63,195 nt of DNA, taken from positions 1 to 63,195 of the forward strand of contig CAYWKS010000016.1 of assembly GCA_964458935.1 (NCBI GenBank), in the 5' to 3' direction. Below the pieces are notes generated by a model that saw nothing but the letters and a program-made list of their open reading frames with translations, was not told the DNA's origin and searched no databases. This DNA is from CAYWKS01 sp964458935 (GTDB taxonomy: Bacteria > Planctomycetota > Phycisphaerae > Phycisphaerales > Zrk34). Of the stretch, positions 54,070 to 63,195 are shown piece after piece. Each line of letters begins with the position of its first letter. The stretch's first letter is position 1. A program made the position numbers and the translations under genes.

Positions 54070-57000
54070 GGCGCGTGGTTTGGGCTGCGCTGGTGCTGGG
54101 GTGGCTTGGCGCGTTCGCGTGCGATGCCGCGGCGGACGTGTCGACCTTCAAGGCCGACCTCGATGCGCTGATGCGGGCGCCGCACCGGCTCTCGGGCACG
54201 CCGGAGGCCCGCGCCGCCGCCGGGCACATCGCCGATCGGCTGCGCGGGATGGGCATCGAGACGCTCGAGGTCCCCATGGGCGTCGCCCAGATGGCCGTGC
54301 GGCGGTGCGAGCTGACCATCGGGCAGAAGACGGTGCGGCTGTGGCCGGCCCGGCCGAACGTCACGGTCCTGCCGACCACGCCCGAGGGCGGGTTGAGCGG
54401 CCCGGTCATCTACGCCGGGCGGGGCACGCCCGACGCGTACCGCACCCACGACCCCAACGGCGCGATCGTGGTGCTGGAGTATGACTGCGGCCGGCGGTGG
54501 CGCGACGCGTTCCGCATGGGCGCCCAGGCGGTGATCTTCCTCGGCTCCGAGGACGAGCAAGCCCGCGCGCCCAAGCACCTGCCGATCCCCGGCAACGTGG
54601 TGCGGCTGTACGCCGACGCCGACGCCCAGGCCGCGCTCGACCTCCGACGCAACCACCCCCGCGGCACGGTGGTCAGCCACGTCGTCTGGGAGCTGGCCGA
54701 GGGGATGAACGTGGTCGGGTTCCTGCCCGGCACGGACCCGGTGGTCCGCCCGCGGACCGGCGACCGGTCCGAGGCGATAGTGCTCTCGTCGCACTACGAC
54801 ACGTACGGCGCGATCCCGCACCGTTCGCCCGGGGCGCGGGGCGCGGCGAACGTGGCGGCATTGCTGCGGATGGCGGAGCGCTTGCGCGACGAGCGGCCGC
54901 GGCGTCACGTGCTGCTGGCGTTCCCGGACAACCACGCCAACCAGCGGCAGGGGCTGCGCGTGCTGTACGCGGCGCTGGAGACCGAGCCGCGCGACCTGGC
55001 AAAGCTGGCTTCGCAACGCCTCGCCGAGCACGAATACCTGGTCGAGTCGATCGCGCTGCTGGACGGGGGCGACTGGATCGATCGCGCGCTGGCGAGCGAG
55101 TCGCCGGTGTTCGCCGAGCTGAAGGAGCAGGCCGACTTCCTCGCCGCCGACATCGACGCGCGGGAGCTGGAGCTGCGGCTGCTGGCGGATCGAGCGCGTG
55201 GCGCGGGCGGCGCGGAGCTGGAGGCGCTGCTGGAGCGGGAGTCGCACATCGACAATCTGCGCCGGGCCCTGGCGTACGCCGCGGCGGGCCGGCGGTCGGG
55301 CGGGGCGACGTGGATCGACCGGGACAAGGGCACGGCGTGGCTGGGCCGGCACGACGAGGCGGTGGCGGCGGCCGGCGCCGCGGGCGCGCCGGGCCGCGCC
55401 GCCAGCCTGCGGGCCGAGCAGGCCATCCTCGACCAGCTTCGCCTCAAGCTGCTGGACATCTACCGCAAGCGGCTGGTGGAGTTGGAGCGGGACATCGAGC
55501 TGAGCGCGTTCACCGACGCGCTGCGCGAGCGCCTGGGCGGGGCGACGACGGCGCTGCACGTCACCTACAACCTCTCGGACGGCGGGCCGCGGTGGGGGCT
55601 GGTCCCGGGCGACACGACGGAGCACTGGCGGACCGGGGGCGCGCACAACCTCGATTCGCCCGGGCATTACACGGGCGTGCTGCGGGCGGTGCGGTCGGCG
55701 ATCGAGGCGCCCGGCGAGCCGCTGGACCTGTCGCTGTTCGCCGAGCGGACGGCCCGCGACCCGATGGACGGCCGACGCTTCGTCAGCGGCATCTACGTCA
55801 ACGGCGGCGCGGTCGCGGGCATGCACGGCGTGTACAACCTGGCGGTGATGACCGGGTCGGACGCGCGGGTGCGCGACGGGCACGCCTCGGACACGATCGC
55901 GAACCTGGGTTGGCGGCGGATCGCCGCCCAGGCCGCGCAGGCCGACGCGCTCGTCCGGCGGCTGGCCGACTCGCCCGCGCTCAGCGGCGACCGCAAGTTC
56001 CAGACCGCCCACCACACCAACCACATGCAATGGGACGCCGAGCGATCGATCGGAACGGGCCACTTCGTCGGCGTGCGCGTGACGGGCAGCCTGAACGAGG
56101 ATCGGCCGGCGCGGCGGGCGATCGTGGGCGTCTGGCCGAGCGTCGGCGGGCTGTGGTCGGCGATCGAGACGGCGCTGCCGGCGAACTTCTCGCCCGTGGC
56201 GATCCAGTCGTCGAACATGCGCGGGTACGTCGACCTGGTGGGCGTGCCCTCACCGCCGAAGCACAAGCTCGCCATGCTCGGCACGCTGCACGACGCGGTG
56301 GGCGACGTCCGCGCGATGACCAACCAGCAGACCCTCGAACAGGAACGCACCGGCAACTACCGGGCGGAGCTGGCGCTGGGTCGCAACTACACCGTCTTCT
56401 ACCCGCTGCTCGGGCAGAGCAACCAGACCAAGTATCCGTTCCGCGTGCTCGGGGCGGTGACGAACTCGGCGCTGCGGGCCAACGAGAGCCTGATCAGCGA
56501 GACCGACGGGGTGGGCGCGGCGTTCGTCTCGGACCGGGCGATTCGGGGCGGGGCGTCGGGGCTGAAGGTCTTCGCCGACCGCGGGCCGGCGCTGCTGGGC
56601 CTGGACGTGCTGACCGCCTCGGACGCGGCGCTGCGGGCGACGATCCGGGGCGGGGGCGTCCCCGAGGCGTTCTTCACGCTCGAAGACGGGAACCTGCCCG
56701 ACCGCGAGCTGGTCGAGGTCCGCCGGCGGGTGCGTGACATGATCGGCGCGGGGGTTCGCCCCGAGCGGCTGCGCACGCCGCCCAGCGTCGCCGACCCCAC
56801 CGCCGACAACCTGTGGCAGCTCAACGAGACGCGGCTGCTGACGATGCAGCGCGGCGGGATCCCCAACCCCGCGCTGCAGCGGCTGCACTACCGGGCGCAG
56901 CGCGACCTAGAGCAGGCCGAGTCGCTCGACGCGGTCGCGCCGCAGAAGGCGGCCTACGCCGCCGCCGCCGCACGCGAACGCCGCATCTACCAGCCCATCC

Positions 57001-59153
57001 GGTCCACCATGAACGACCTGGTCCGGGCGATCGTCGTGCTGCTGGTGCTGACGATCCCGTTCGCGATCGCGCTGGAGCGGCTGCTGATCGGGGCGACCAC
57101 GGTGTACGGCCGGATCGGCGGGTTCACCGTGCTGTTCGCGCTGACGTTCACCGCGCTGTACCTGCTGCACCCGGGGTTCCGCATCGCGACCACGCCGGTC
57201 ATCATCCTCCTCGCGTTCGTGATCATCCTGCTGTCGGGGATGGTGACGTACATCATCATCCGCAAGTTCAACACCGAGCTGCACGCCATGCAGGGCCAGG
57301 GCAGCCAGGTCCACACCCTGCAGATGTCTCGGATCGGCACGCTGGTGGCGGCGGCGAACATGGGGATCTCGTCGATGCGTCGCCGGCCCCTGCGGACGGG
57401 CCTGACGGCGCTGACGGTGATGCTGCTGGCGTTCACGATGCTCTGCTTCGCGTCGGTCGGGTCGCAGCCGGGCGTGGCGTCGATGTACCTGGGCGCCACG
57501 GGTGAGGCGGAGGCGGACCTGCTGATCCGCAACCCCGACTACTCGGAGCTCGCCGACGACGTGGTCGACGTGGTGCGCGGGCGGCAGGGCACGGGCTGGC
57601 TGGTCGCCGAGCAGTGGTGGCTCACGCGGGACGTGGGCGAGCCGGCGCTGCCGCCGATCAGCGTGACCCGCGCCGACGACGGCCGCACCCAGGTCGTCGC
57701 GTCGGTCATGGGCGTGGCCCCGGCGGAGCTGCCGCGGTGGGCGGGCCTGGCCGAGGCCCTGGGCGTGGACGCGGGCGCGTCCGAGCCCCTCGGGCCACGC
57801 GATGTCTTGCTCCCCCCGGTCATCCGCGACCAGCTCGACCTCGCGGTCGGCGACGCGGTGCGGGTCGACGGCCACGTCGCGCGGTTCGCCGGCGTGCTCG
57901 ACACCAACGCCCTGCAACTGCTCAAGAGCATCGACAACAGCTCGGCCCTGCCGGTCGATTTCGAGGACCCGTCGGTGGTCGAGACGCGGGAGGAGATGGC
58001 GGAGATGGACGCCGAGGCGATGGCGGACGTGCAGCGGGCGTACGACCGGCTGAGCCCGAACCAGATCGCCGTGGCGAGCAACGCCCTGGTCGAGCGGGCG
58101 GGCGGGTCGCTGCGGACCGTGCGGGTGTACATCTCCGGGGAGCAGACGCCCACGGAGGTCGGCCGCGACCTCGCCGAGGTCCTGCCGATGCCCGTCTGGG
58201 CGCGCGGGCCGGGCGGGTCGGAGCGGCTGCTGTTCACGAGCATGATCACCGTCGAGGCGGGCAGCGAGCTGATCATCCCGCTGCTGCTGGGCGGGCTGAT
58301 CGTCTTCGGCACGATGCTGGGCAGCATCACCGACCGCGAGGGCGAGATCTACACGTTCAGCGCGCTGGGCCTGGCGCCGCACCACGTGGGGCTGCTGTTC
58401 TTCGCCGAGGCGGTGGTGTACGCGGTGGTCGGCGGGATGGGCGGGCAACTGCTGGCGCAGTTGCTGGCGGTGGCGACCGCGGCGATGGGCCGCGCCGGCT
58501 GGATCACGCCCCCCGAGCTCAACTTCTCCTCGACCAACGCCCTGTTCGCGATCTTCGTGGTGATGGCGACCGTGCTGGTCTCGGCGATCATCCCCGCGCG
58601 GCGGGCGTCGCAGTCGGCCAACCCCGGGCTGATCCGCAAGTGGAAGCTGCCGCGGCCCGACGGCGACGTCATGCGGACGCTGTTCCCGTTCACCGTCTCG
58701 GCGTACGACATCACCGGCGTGATGAGCTACCTCGCCGAGCACTTCCGCGACCACGACGACGCGGGCATCGGCAAGTTCGCCGCACGCGATGTCGCCATCG
58801 ACCGCGACGCCCAGGGGCAACTGCGGCTGAGCGCCGAGCTGGCGCTGGCGCCGTTCGACCTGGGCGTGACCCAGCGGTTCGAGCTGGCCGCCGCCCCCTC
58901 GTCGATCCCCGGGGTGGACGAGGTCGGCATCGCGTGCCACCGGCTCAGCGGCGCCAACGGTGACTGGCACCGCACCAACAAGGTCTTCATCGAGAACCTC
59001 CGCAAGCAGTTCCTGCTCTGGCGGACGCTGTCGTCCGAGGCGATCGAGAGCTACCGCGCCCGCACGCTCATGGAGCTGGGCGAGCGGGACGCCGCGGCCC
59101 TCGACCCGGCCAACGCCGAGGATGTCGCCACCGGCGGGGGGGTGGGCGCATGA
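54066..59153 (+). CDS. M28-peptidase-like/FtsX permease fusion protein
   Basis: The 1695-residue product joins a secreted-type N-terminal region to an ABC-type FtsX/MacB permease. Residues 1-25 form a signal sequence. Residues 30-330 follow the M28 aminopeptidase plan (MRAPHRLSGTPEARAAA, VIYAGRGTPDAY, then IVLSSHYDTYG with H243 and D245). The later zinc residues are missing: the PGADDN block reads SPGARGAAN, and the Glu-Glu block reads FPDNHANQRQG. A coiled-coil insert (about 355-480) precedes a second M28-like part. Transmembrane helices begin near 985, with a second set near 1400-1520 ending in AIIPARRAS, typical of FtsX. The TTG start overlaps the GH2 stop and has AGGAG upstream. No ATPase partner is encoded here. 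Confidence 0.75.
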   Translation: MRRVVWAALVLGWLGAFACDAAADVSTFKADLDALMRAPHRLSGTPEARAAAGHIADRLRGMGIETLEVPMGVAQMAVRRCELTIGQKTVRLWPARPNVTVLPTTPEGGLSGPVIYAGRGTPDAYRTHDPNGAIVVLEYDCGRRWRDAFRMGAQAVIFLGSEDEQARAPKHLPIPGNVVRLYADADAQAALDLRRNHPRGTVVSHVVWELAEGMNVVGFLPGTDPVVRPRTGDRSEAIVLSSHYDTYGAIPHRSPGARGAANVAALLRMAERLRDERPRRHVLLAFPDNHANQRQGLRVLYAALETEPRDLAKLASQRLAEHEYLVESIALLDGGDWIDRALASESPVFAELKEQADFLAADIDARELELRLLADRARGAGGAELEALLERESHIDNLRRALAYAAAGRRSGGATWIDRDKGTAWLGRHDEAVAAAGAAGAPGRAASLRAEQAILDQLRLKLLDIYRKRLVELERDIELSAFTDALRERLGGATTALHVTYNLSDGGPRWGLVPGDTTEHWRTGGAHNLDSPGHYTGVLRAVRSAIEAPGEPLDLSLFAERTARDPMDGRRFVSGIYVNGGAVAGMHGVYNLAVMTGSDARVRDGHASDTIANLGWRRIAAQAAQADALVRRLADSPALSGDRKFQTAHHTNHMQWDAERSIGTGHFVGVRVTGSLNEDRPARRAIVGVWPSVGGLWSAIETALPANFSPVAIQSSNMRGYVDLVGVPSPPKHKLAMLGTLHDAVGDVRAMTNQQTLEQERTGNYRAELALGRNYTVFYPLLGQSNQTKYPFRVLGAVTNSALRANESLISETDGVGAAFVSDRAIRGGASGLKVFADRGPALLGLDVLTASDAALRATIRGGGVPEAFFTLEDGNLPDRELVEVRRRVRDMIGAGVRPERLRTPPSVADPTADNLWQLNETRLLTMQRGGIPNPALQRLHYRAQRDLEQAESLDAVAPQKAAYAAAAARERRIYQPIRSTMNDLVRAIVVLLVLTIPFAIALERLLIGATTVYGRIGGFTVLFALTFTALYLLHPGFRIATTPVIILLAFVIILLSGMVTYIIIRKFNTELHAMQGQGSQVHTLQMSRIGTLVAAANMGISSMRRRPLRTGLTALTVMLLAFTMLCFASVGSQPGVASMYLGATGEAEADLLIRNPDYSELADDVVDVVRGRQGTGWLVAEQWWLTRDVGEPALPPISVTRADDGRTQVVASVMGVAPAELPRWAGLAEALGVDAGASEPLGPRDVLLPPVIRDQLDLAVGDAVRVDGHVARFAGVLDTNALQLLKSIDNSSALPVDFEDPSVVETREEMAEMDAEAMADVQRAYDRLSPNQIAVASNALVERAGGSLRTVRVYISGEQTPTEVGRDLAEVLPMPVWARGPGGSERLLFTSMITVEAGSELIIPLLLGGLIVFGTMLGSITDREGEIYTFSALGLAPHHVGLLFFAEAVVYAVVGGMGGQLLAQLLAVATAAMGRAGWITPPELNFSSTNALFAIFVVMATVLVSAIIPARRASQSANPGLIRKWKLPRPDGDVMRTLFPFTVSAYDITGVMSYLAEHFRDHDDAGIGKFAARDVAIDRDAQGQLRLSAELALAPFDLGVTQRFELAAAPSSIPGVDEVGIACHRLSGANGDWHRTNKVFIENLRKQFLLWRTLSSEAIESYRARTLMELGERDAAALDPANAEDVATGGGVGA

Positions 59154-61222
59154 TCCGGTTCGGCCGCAAGAACCAGGGCATCGACAAGGAGCTGGAGGAG
59201 TTCCGCTCGCTGATGGAGCCGCCCTCGACCTACGAGGAGGGCTTCAGTTGGCTGGCGTTCATCGGGGCGCTGTTCGTCTCGCTGGTCATGGTGCCCGGGG
59301 CGATCTACATGGCGTTGATCGCGGGCAGTTCGATCGGCCCGGCGGCGCAGTGGGTCACGGTGATCCTGTTTATCGAGGTCGCCCGCCGCGCCAACAAGAG
59401 CCTCAAGCGCGCCGAGATCTTCACGCTGTTCTACCTCACCGGCGCGATCATGGCACCGGCGGCGGTGAGCACCGGCCAGTTCGACGGCGGGCTCCGGCTG
59501 CTCTGGAGCCAGTTCTACGTCGAGTCCTCCGCCGCCGTCAGCCAGGGCATCAGCGAGGAGCTGCCCAACTGGGTCGCCCCCCGCGACCCCAACGTCCTCG
59601 AACAACGCAGCATCTTCATGTGGGAATGGCTGCCGGCGATCGGCCTGATCGTCGCCACCACCATCCTCGGGCGACTCGACAACATGATCCTCGGCTACGG
59701 CCTGTTCCGCATGGCCAGCGACGTCGAGAAGCTGCCGTTCCCCATGGCCCCGCTCGGCGCCCAGGGCATCATGGCCCTCAGCGAGGAGCAGGAAGAGGAA
59801 TCCACCGGCGTGCAGGACATCGGTGGCGCCGACCCCGTCGCCCGCCGCTGGCGCTGGCGGGTCTTTTCCATCGGCAGCGCGATCGGGCTGGTCTTCGGGT
59901 TCCTCTACGTCGGCCTGCCCATCATCTCCGGCGCCGTGCTCGACCAGCCGATCGTGATCCTGCCCATCCCGTGGGTCGACTTCACCCCGCAGATCGCCCA
60001 GACGCCCATGAAGGCCGTCGCCCTCGCCTTCAGCTTCGACCTGGGCATGCTGATCATCGGCATGGTCCTGCCGTTCTGGGCGGTCGTCGGGTCGTTCGTC
60101 GGGCTCATGATCACCTTCATCGCCAACCCGATCCTCTACCAGGTCGGGGTCCTGCACACCTGGCAGGCCGGCGTCGGCTACCAGGAGACCATCTTCCGCG
60201 ACAACATCGACTTCTACCTGATGTTCACGATCGGCGTGTCGCTGGCGATCGCGGTGGCGGGGTTCGGCTCGATCTTCAAGGGCATCCGCAAGTACCAGCG
60301 GACCAAGCGGCAGAAGCAGCAGGTCGACGCCGCCGAGGTCTTCCAGCCGCCCGCCGGGCGCGGCGACATCCGCCCCCGGTGGGTCCTGATCACCTACTTC
60401 GCCTCGACCGTCGTCTACATCGGGCTGTCCTGCCTGTTGCTCTACACGTGGCACGGCGAGGTCCACCGCGGCGTGCTCACCGTCATGCTCATCTACGGCT
60501 TCCTCTACACGCCGCTGATCAGCTACGCCACCGCGCGTCTCGAAGGCATCGCCGGGCAGGTCGTCAATGTCCCGTTTGTCCGCGAGGCCGGCTTCATCCT
60601 CTCCGGCTACACCGGCGCCGCGGTCTGGTTCCTCCCCATGCCCCTGCACAACTACGGCCAGATGACCGTCTTCTACCGCCAGGCCGAGCTCACCGGCACC
60701 AAGTTCCGATCCATCTGGAAGGCCGAGGTCCTGCTCACCCCGCTGGTGATCATCTCCGGGCTGCTGTTCGCCCATCTCATCTGGCAGCTCGGCGACGTGC
60801 CCGGCCCTCAGTACATGTTCGCCCAGGAGATGTGGGACCTCTACGCCGAGAACCAGTCGGTCGTCTATTCTTCCACGCTCGGCGGGTACAACCAGTTCGA
60901 AGAAGCGCTGAACTTCGATTACATCTACGCGGGGTTCGGGATCGGGCTGGTCGCCTTCGGCGCCATGTCGTACCTGGGCATGCCCACGTTCCTGGTCTAC
61001 GGCGCCGTCCGCGGGCTCGGCCAGAGCCTGCCCCACGGCATCATCCTCGAATTCATCGGCGCGCTCATCGGCCGCTACTACTTCCAGAAACGCATGGGAC
61101 TCAAGTGGCGGCAGTACATCCCCGTCATCGCCGCCGGGTTCGCCTGCGGCATGGGCCTCATGGGCACCCTCAGCGTCGGCATCATGTTCCTCGCCAAGAG
61201 CGTCTTCCAGTTGCCGATCTAG
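59150..61222 (+). CDS. OPT-like membrane protein (peptide-transporter annotated family)
   Basis: The 690-residue product has about 15 transmembrane helices and a cytoplasmic N terminus (KELEEFRSLMEPPSTYEEG). Recognisable blocks are FIGALFVSLVMVPGAIYMAL, RRANKSLKRAEIFTLFYLTG, MFTIGVSLAIAVAGFGSI, HNYGQMTVFYRQAELTGTK and FILSGYTGAAVWFLP. Proteins like this are common in planctomycetes and usually named peptide transporter, but transport is not demonstrated. It shares a distant family with the 849-residue protein at 42480-45029. The ATG overlaps the fusion gene's stop (ATGA), fixing the start and making GH2, fusion and transporter a tightly coupled unit. Confidence 0.8.
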   Translation: MIRFGRKNQGIDKELEEFRSLMEPPSTYEEGFSWLAFIGALFVSLVMVPGAIYMALIAGSSIGPAAQWVTVILFIEVARRANKSLKRAEIFTLFYLTGAIMAPAAVSTGQFDGGLRLLWSQFYVESSAAVSQGISEELPNWVAPRDPNVLEQRSIFMWEWLPAIGLIVATTILGRLDNMILGYGLFRMASDVEKLPFPMAPLGAQGIMALSEEQEEESTGVQDIGGADPVARRWRWRVFSIGSAIGLVFGFLYVGLPIISGAVLDQPIVILPIPWVDFTPQIAQTPMKAVALAFSFDLGMLIIGMVLPFWAVVGSFVGLMITFIANPILYQVGVLHTWQAGVGYQETIFRDNIDFYLMFTIGVSLAIAVAGFGSIFKGIRKYQRTKRQKQQVDAAEVFQPPAGRGDIRPRWVLITYFASTVVYIGLSCLLLYTWHGEVHRGVLTVMLIYGFLYTPLISYATARLEGIAGQVVNVPFVREAGFILSGYTGAAVWFLPMPLHNYGQMTVFYRQAELTGTKFRSIWKAEVLLTPLVIISGLLFAHLIWQLGDVPGPQYMFAQEMWDLYAENQSVVYSSTLGGYNQFEEALNFDYIYAGFGIGLVAFGAMSYLGMPTFLVYGAVRGLGQSLPHGIILEFIGALIGRYYFQKRMGLKWRQYIPVIAAGFACGMGLMGTLSVGIMFLAKSVFQLPI

Positions 61223-61285
61223 CCCGCCCGGCCCCGCCCGGTGTGTTACGATGGGCCCGCACCCTACCGCCATCGGAGCAACGCC

Positions 61286-62713
61286 ATGCTCAGAACCGCG
61301 ATCATCCCGGCCGGCCTGCTGCTCGTCGCCGCCGTCGCCGCGCAGGCCAAGCCGCCCATCCTCACCCCGCCCGACACCCCCGTGCTCGGCGAGGTCGATC
61401 CCTACATCATCGACGCGATCTACAACGCGCCCGACCCCGAGGCGTCGTTGGCCACCGTGCAGGACGACCCCCGCTTCGCCGAGCTGATCCGAAAGCACGA
61501 CCTCCGCCTGTTCGGCGGGCCGATGCTCGGCTGCGTCACGCCCACCTCCGCCAAGGTCTGGGTCCGCACCCCGGGGCCCGCCGACGTCCAGCTCGTCGTC
61601 ACCGGCGCCGGGCGGTCCAGGGTCGTCCGCACCGACGCGGCCGATGACTTCACCGCCGTGCTCAGCATCGACGGCCTGAAGCCCTGGACACCCTACGAAT
61701 ACGACGTGCTGGTCGACGGCAACAGCGCGCTGCAAGGGCGCGACACCGCCTTGCCCCGGTTCCGCACCAGCCCCACGCCCGGGCAGCGCGTCGAGTTCAC
61801 CGTCGGCTTCGGCGGCGGCGCCCGCTACGTCCCCGCGAAAGAACGCATGTGGGACACCATCGCCCGCCGCCGGCCGCACGCCTTCCTCTTCCTCGGCGAT
61901 AACATCTACATCGACGAACCCCGCCACCGCGGCAAGCAACGCGCCATGTACTACCGCCGCCAGCTCCGGCCCGAATTCCGCCGCCTCACCTCACAAGCCG
62001 CCGCCTACGCCATCTGGGACGACCACGACTTCGGCGACGACGACGTCTCCGGCGGCCTCGAGCCGTTCAACCCCGCCTGGAAGCTGCCCACCTGGAAGGT
62101 CTTCACCGAAAACTGGGTCAACCCCTACTACGGCGGCGGCCACGAACAGCCCGGCTGCTGGTTCGACTTCACCATCGGCGACGTCCACTTCTTCATGACC
62201 GACGGCCGCTACTACCGCGACTTCAGCCACGGCACCATGCTCGGCCCCGCACAGAAACGCTGGCTCATCGCCTCGCTCAAAGCCTCCGACGCCACCTTCA
62301 AGGTCATCGCCTCCGGCACCCTCTGGACACGTCACGCCGACAAGGACGGCCGCGATTCCTGGTGGGGCGTCAAGGCCGAACGCGAAGAAATCCTCTCCCT
62401 CATCGACCGCGAAAGCATCCCCGGCGTCATCCTCATCTCCGCCGACCGCCACCGCACCGACATCTACAAGCTCGAACGCCCCGATGGCTACGACCTCTAC
62501 GAGTTCGAAACCTCCAAGCTCACCAACAAACACACGCACGACACCAAGCCCGAAGCCCTGTTCTCCTACAACAAGGGCAACTTCTATGGCCTCATGCGCT
62601 TCGACTTCACCCGGGACGACCCCGTCATGACCTTCCAGTGCATCACCATCGGCGACAAGGTCGTGCACTCGTTCCCCCTCAAGCGCAGTCAACTCGAACC
62701 AGCCGACCGTTGA
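61286..62713 (+). CDS. Secreted PhoD-like metallophosphatase
   Basis: PhoD-type enzymes are Fe/Ca-dependent phosphodiesterases or alkaline phosphatases. The 475-residue product has a signal peptide (about 1-20), an Ig-like N-terminal domain (CVTPTSAKVWVRTPGPADV, typical of PhoD_N) and a metallophosphatase domain with FLFLGDNIYID, AIWDDHDFGDDDV and VILISADRHRTDIYK near the end, matching the expected metal-ligand blocks GDxxY, DDHDxxxDD and the C-terminal GDxHxxE region. GGAG precedes the ATG at 61286 by about eight bases. It is 63 bp after the OPT-like gene and may or may not be in the same transcript. Its substrate is unknown. Confidence 0.9.
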   Translation: MLRTAIIPAGLLLVAAVAAQAKPPILTPPDTPVLGEVDPYIIDAIYNAPDPEASLATVQDDPRFAELIRKHDLRLFGGPMLGCVTPTSAKVWVRTPGPADVQLVVTGAGRSRVVRTDAADDFTAVLSIDGLKPWTPYEYDVLVDGNSALQGRDTALPRFRTSPTPGQRVEFTVGFGGGARYVPAKERMWDTIARRRPHAFLFLGDNIYIDEPRHRGKQRAMYYRRQLRPEFRRLTSQAAAYAIWDDHDFGDDDVSGGLEPFNPAWKLPTWKVFTENWVNPYYGGGHEQPGCWFDFTIGDVHFFMTDGRYYRDFSHGTMLGPAQKRWLIASLKASDATFKVIASGTLWTRHADKDGRDSWWGVKAEREEILSLIDRESIPGVILISADRHRTDIYKLERPDGYDLYEFETSKLTNKHTHDTKPEALFSYNKGNFYGLMRFDFTRDDPVMTFQCITIGDKVVHSFPLKRSQLEPADR

Positions 62714-62791
62714 AAAGGACCGCGCACAACCCCAACGTCCCACCGCCCGCCCACTCCCGTGGGCGGGGCCGCACGGCAGTGTGCACGAATC

Positions 62792-63064
62792 ATGATCAAT
62801 CCGATCCCGACCCATGACCGGTTTGATGTCGCCTTGGTGTGGGTTACCGTGTTCTGGTTAATCTGGGCCGGAGGATGCTTCCGGGCGAAGTTGGACGGCA
62901 CGTATGATCCCGTTGAAGCGAAAGCCATGGCGATACTCACCGCGAACTTTTCGCTCGGAGTTTTATCGTTCGGGCTGCATTGGCTCATCGCGGTCGGCTG
63001 CTTCAGCAACGGTTTCGTGATGTACTTCTGGGCACAATCCTTCTTCCGTAACCGGGGCAGCTAA
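62792..63064 (+). CDS. Small two-helix membrane protein
   Basis: The 90-residue product is hydrophobic, with segments VALVWVTVFWLIWAGGCF and SLGVLSFGLHWLIAVGCF as probable helices and a third hydrophobic patch near the end (FVMYFWAQSFF). No family is recognised. The base composition is clearly lower in GC than neighbours and its codons are less biased, which could mean a foreign or recently acquired gene. The ATG at 62792 lacks a strong ribosome binding site. The remaining 131 bases to the window end show nothing I can identify. Confidence 0.5.
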   Translation: MINPIPTHDRFDVALVWVTVFWLIWAGGCFRAKLDGTYDPVEAKAMAILTANFSLGVLSFGLHWLIAVGCFSNGFVMYFWAQSFFRNRGS

Positions 63065-63195
63065 CCGCCATCCGCAGTTGATCGTCGACGAAGCGTGCAG
63101 CAGCGGCGCCGCCGTCACGCCGGATGCTCAGATGACCGTGTGCAAGTGGGGCGATGAACACGAGGCGAGCAATGCCCGCAAGGCACCGCCCCCCA

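Noticed and set aside
59051..61939. 962-residue minus-strand frame over the OPT-like gene
   Set aside because: It is an Asp/Gly/Glu-rich shadow of a hydrophobic gene; the plus strand encodes a clear membrane protein.

Overview
The window is GC-rich, gene-dense bacterial DNA and most probably comes from a planctomycete, likely class Phycisphaerae. The clues are a DUF1559-like prepilin ending in a 'DGH' motif, a DUF1570 secreted peptidase, two large OPT-like membrane proteins of the kind seen in planctomycete genomes, a scattered (non-dcw) murD, and many signal-peptide proteins beside glycoside hydrolases. This assignment is inference from gene content; there is no rRNA here. A run of 100 Ns (37953-38052) shows a draft scaffold. 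I see no mobile elements, CRISPR arrays or phage genes.

Layout. 1-9.1 kb: the C-terminal part of ClpB, a half-length degenerate metallophosphatase, murD, two small proteins, a DUF1570 zinc peptidase, an SRAP protein and a large membrane sensor with a degenerate GGDEF domain. 9.1-24.2 kb: mostly housekeeping genes (nadD, truA, aroC, a flavin reductase, a nucleosidase) mixed with a large helical secreted protein, a GH27 alpha-galactosidase, a GT4 glycosyltransferase, a WecA-like/O-antigen-ligase-like pair that overlap by 4 bp, and an amidohydrolase-lipoprotein pair. 24.2-29.6 kb: an NSS-family symporter with a 51-residue small subunit, a CBS-domain protein, a PhoR/PhoB two-component pair, tRNA-Ala(GGC) with a terminator, and a LuxR-type response regulator whose receiver domain has lost its phosphorylation residues.

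29.6-35.9 kb is the most distinctive part. Divergent from that regulator, and across a region with a palindromic CCTAGG-type double site, lies a four-gene unit: a small cysteine-containing secreted protein with a strong ribosome binding site, an Ig-like secreted protein, a PapD-like chaperone, and a 1056-residue usher-like outer-membrane protein with extra C-terminal beta-sandwich domains. I read it as a divergent chaperone-usher system that assembles a surface fibre, in a phylum not usually associated with such systems.

35.9-40.2 kb: a PqqD-like/glycosyltransferase-like fusion, the assembly gap, a small orphan protein, tRNA-Asp(GTC) and a type II pseudopilin-like protein. 40.3-61.2 kb: a polysaccharide-degradation locus with a GH78 rhamnosidase and OPT-like membrane protein on one strand. 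Diverging from them are a beta-helix protein, a GH95-like protein, a GH67-like protein, a GH2 enzyme, a 1695-residue M28-like/FtsX fusion and a second OPT-like membrane protein. The last three genes overlap by 4 bp at each junction. The enzyme mix (rhamnosidase, fucosidase-like, glucuronidase-like, GH2) suggests a rhamnose-, fucose- or uronate-containing plant or algal polysaccharide. The window ends with a PhoD-like phosphatase and a small two-helix membrane protein.

A recurring theme is enzymatic domains that have lost catalytic residues: the phosphatase half, the GGDEF domain, the LuxR receiver, the M28-like domain and possibly the amidohydrolase. These are reported individually below.
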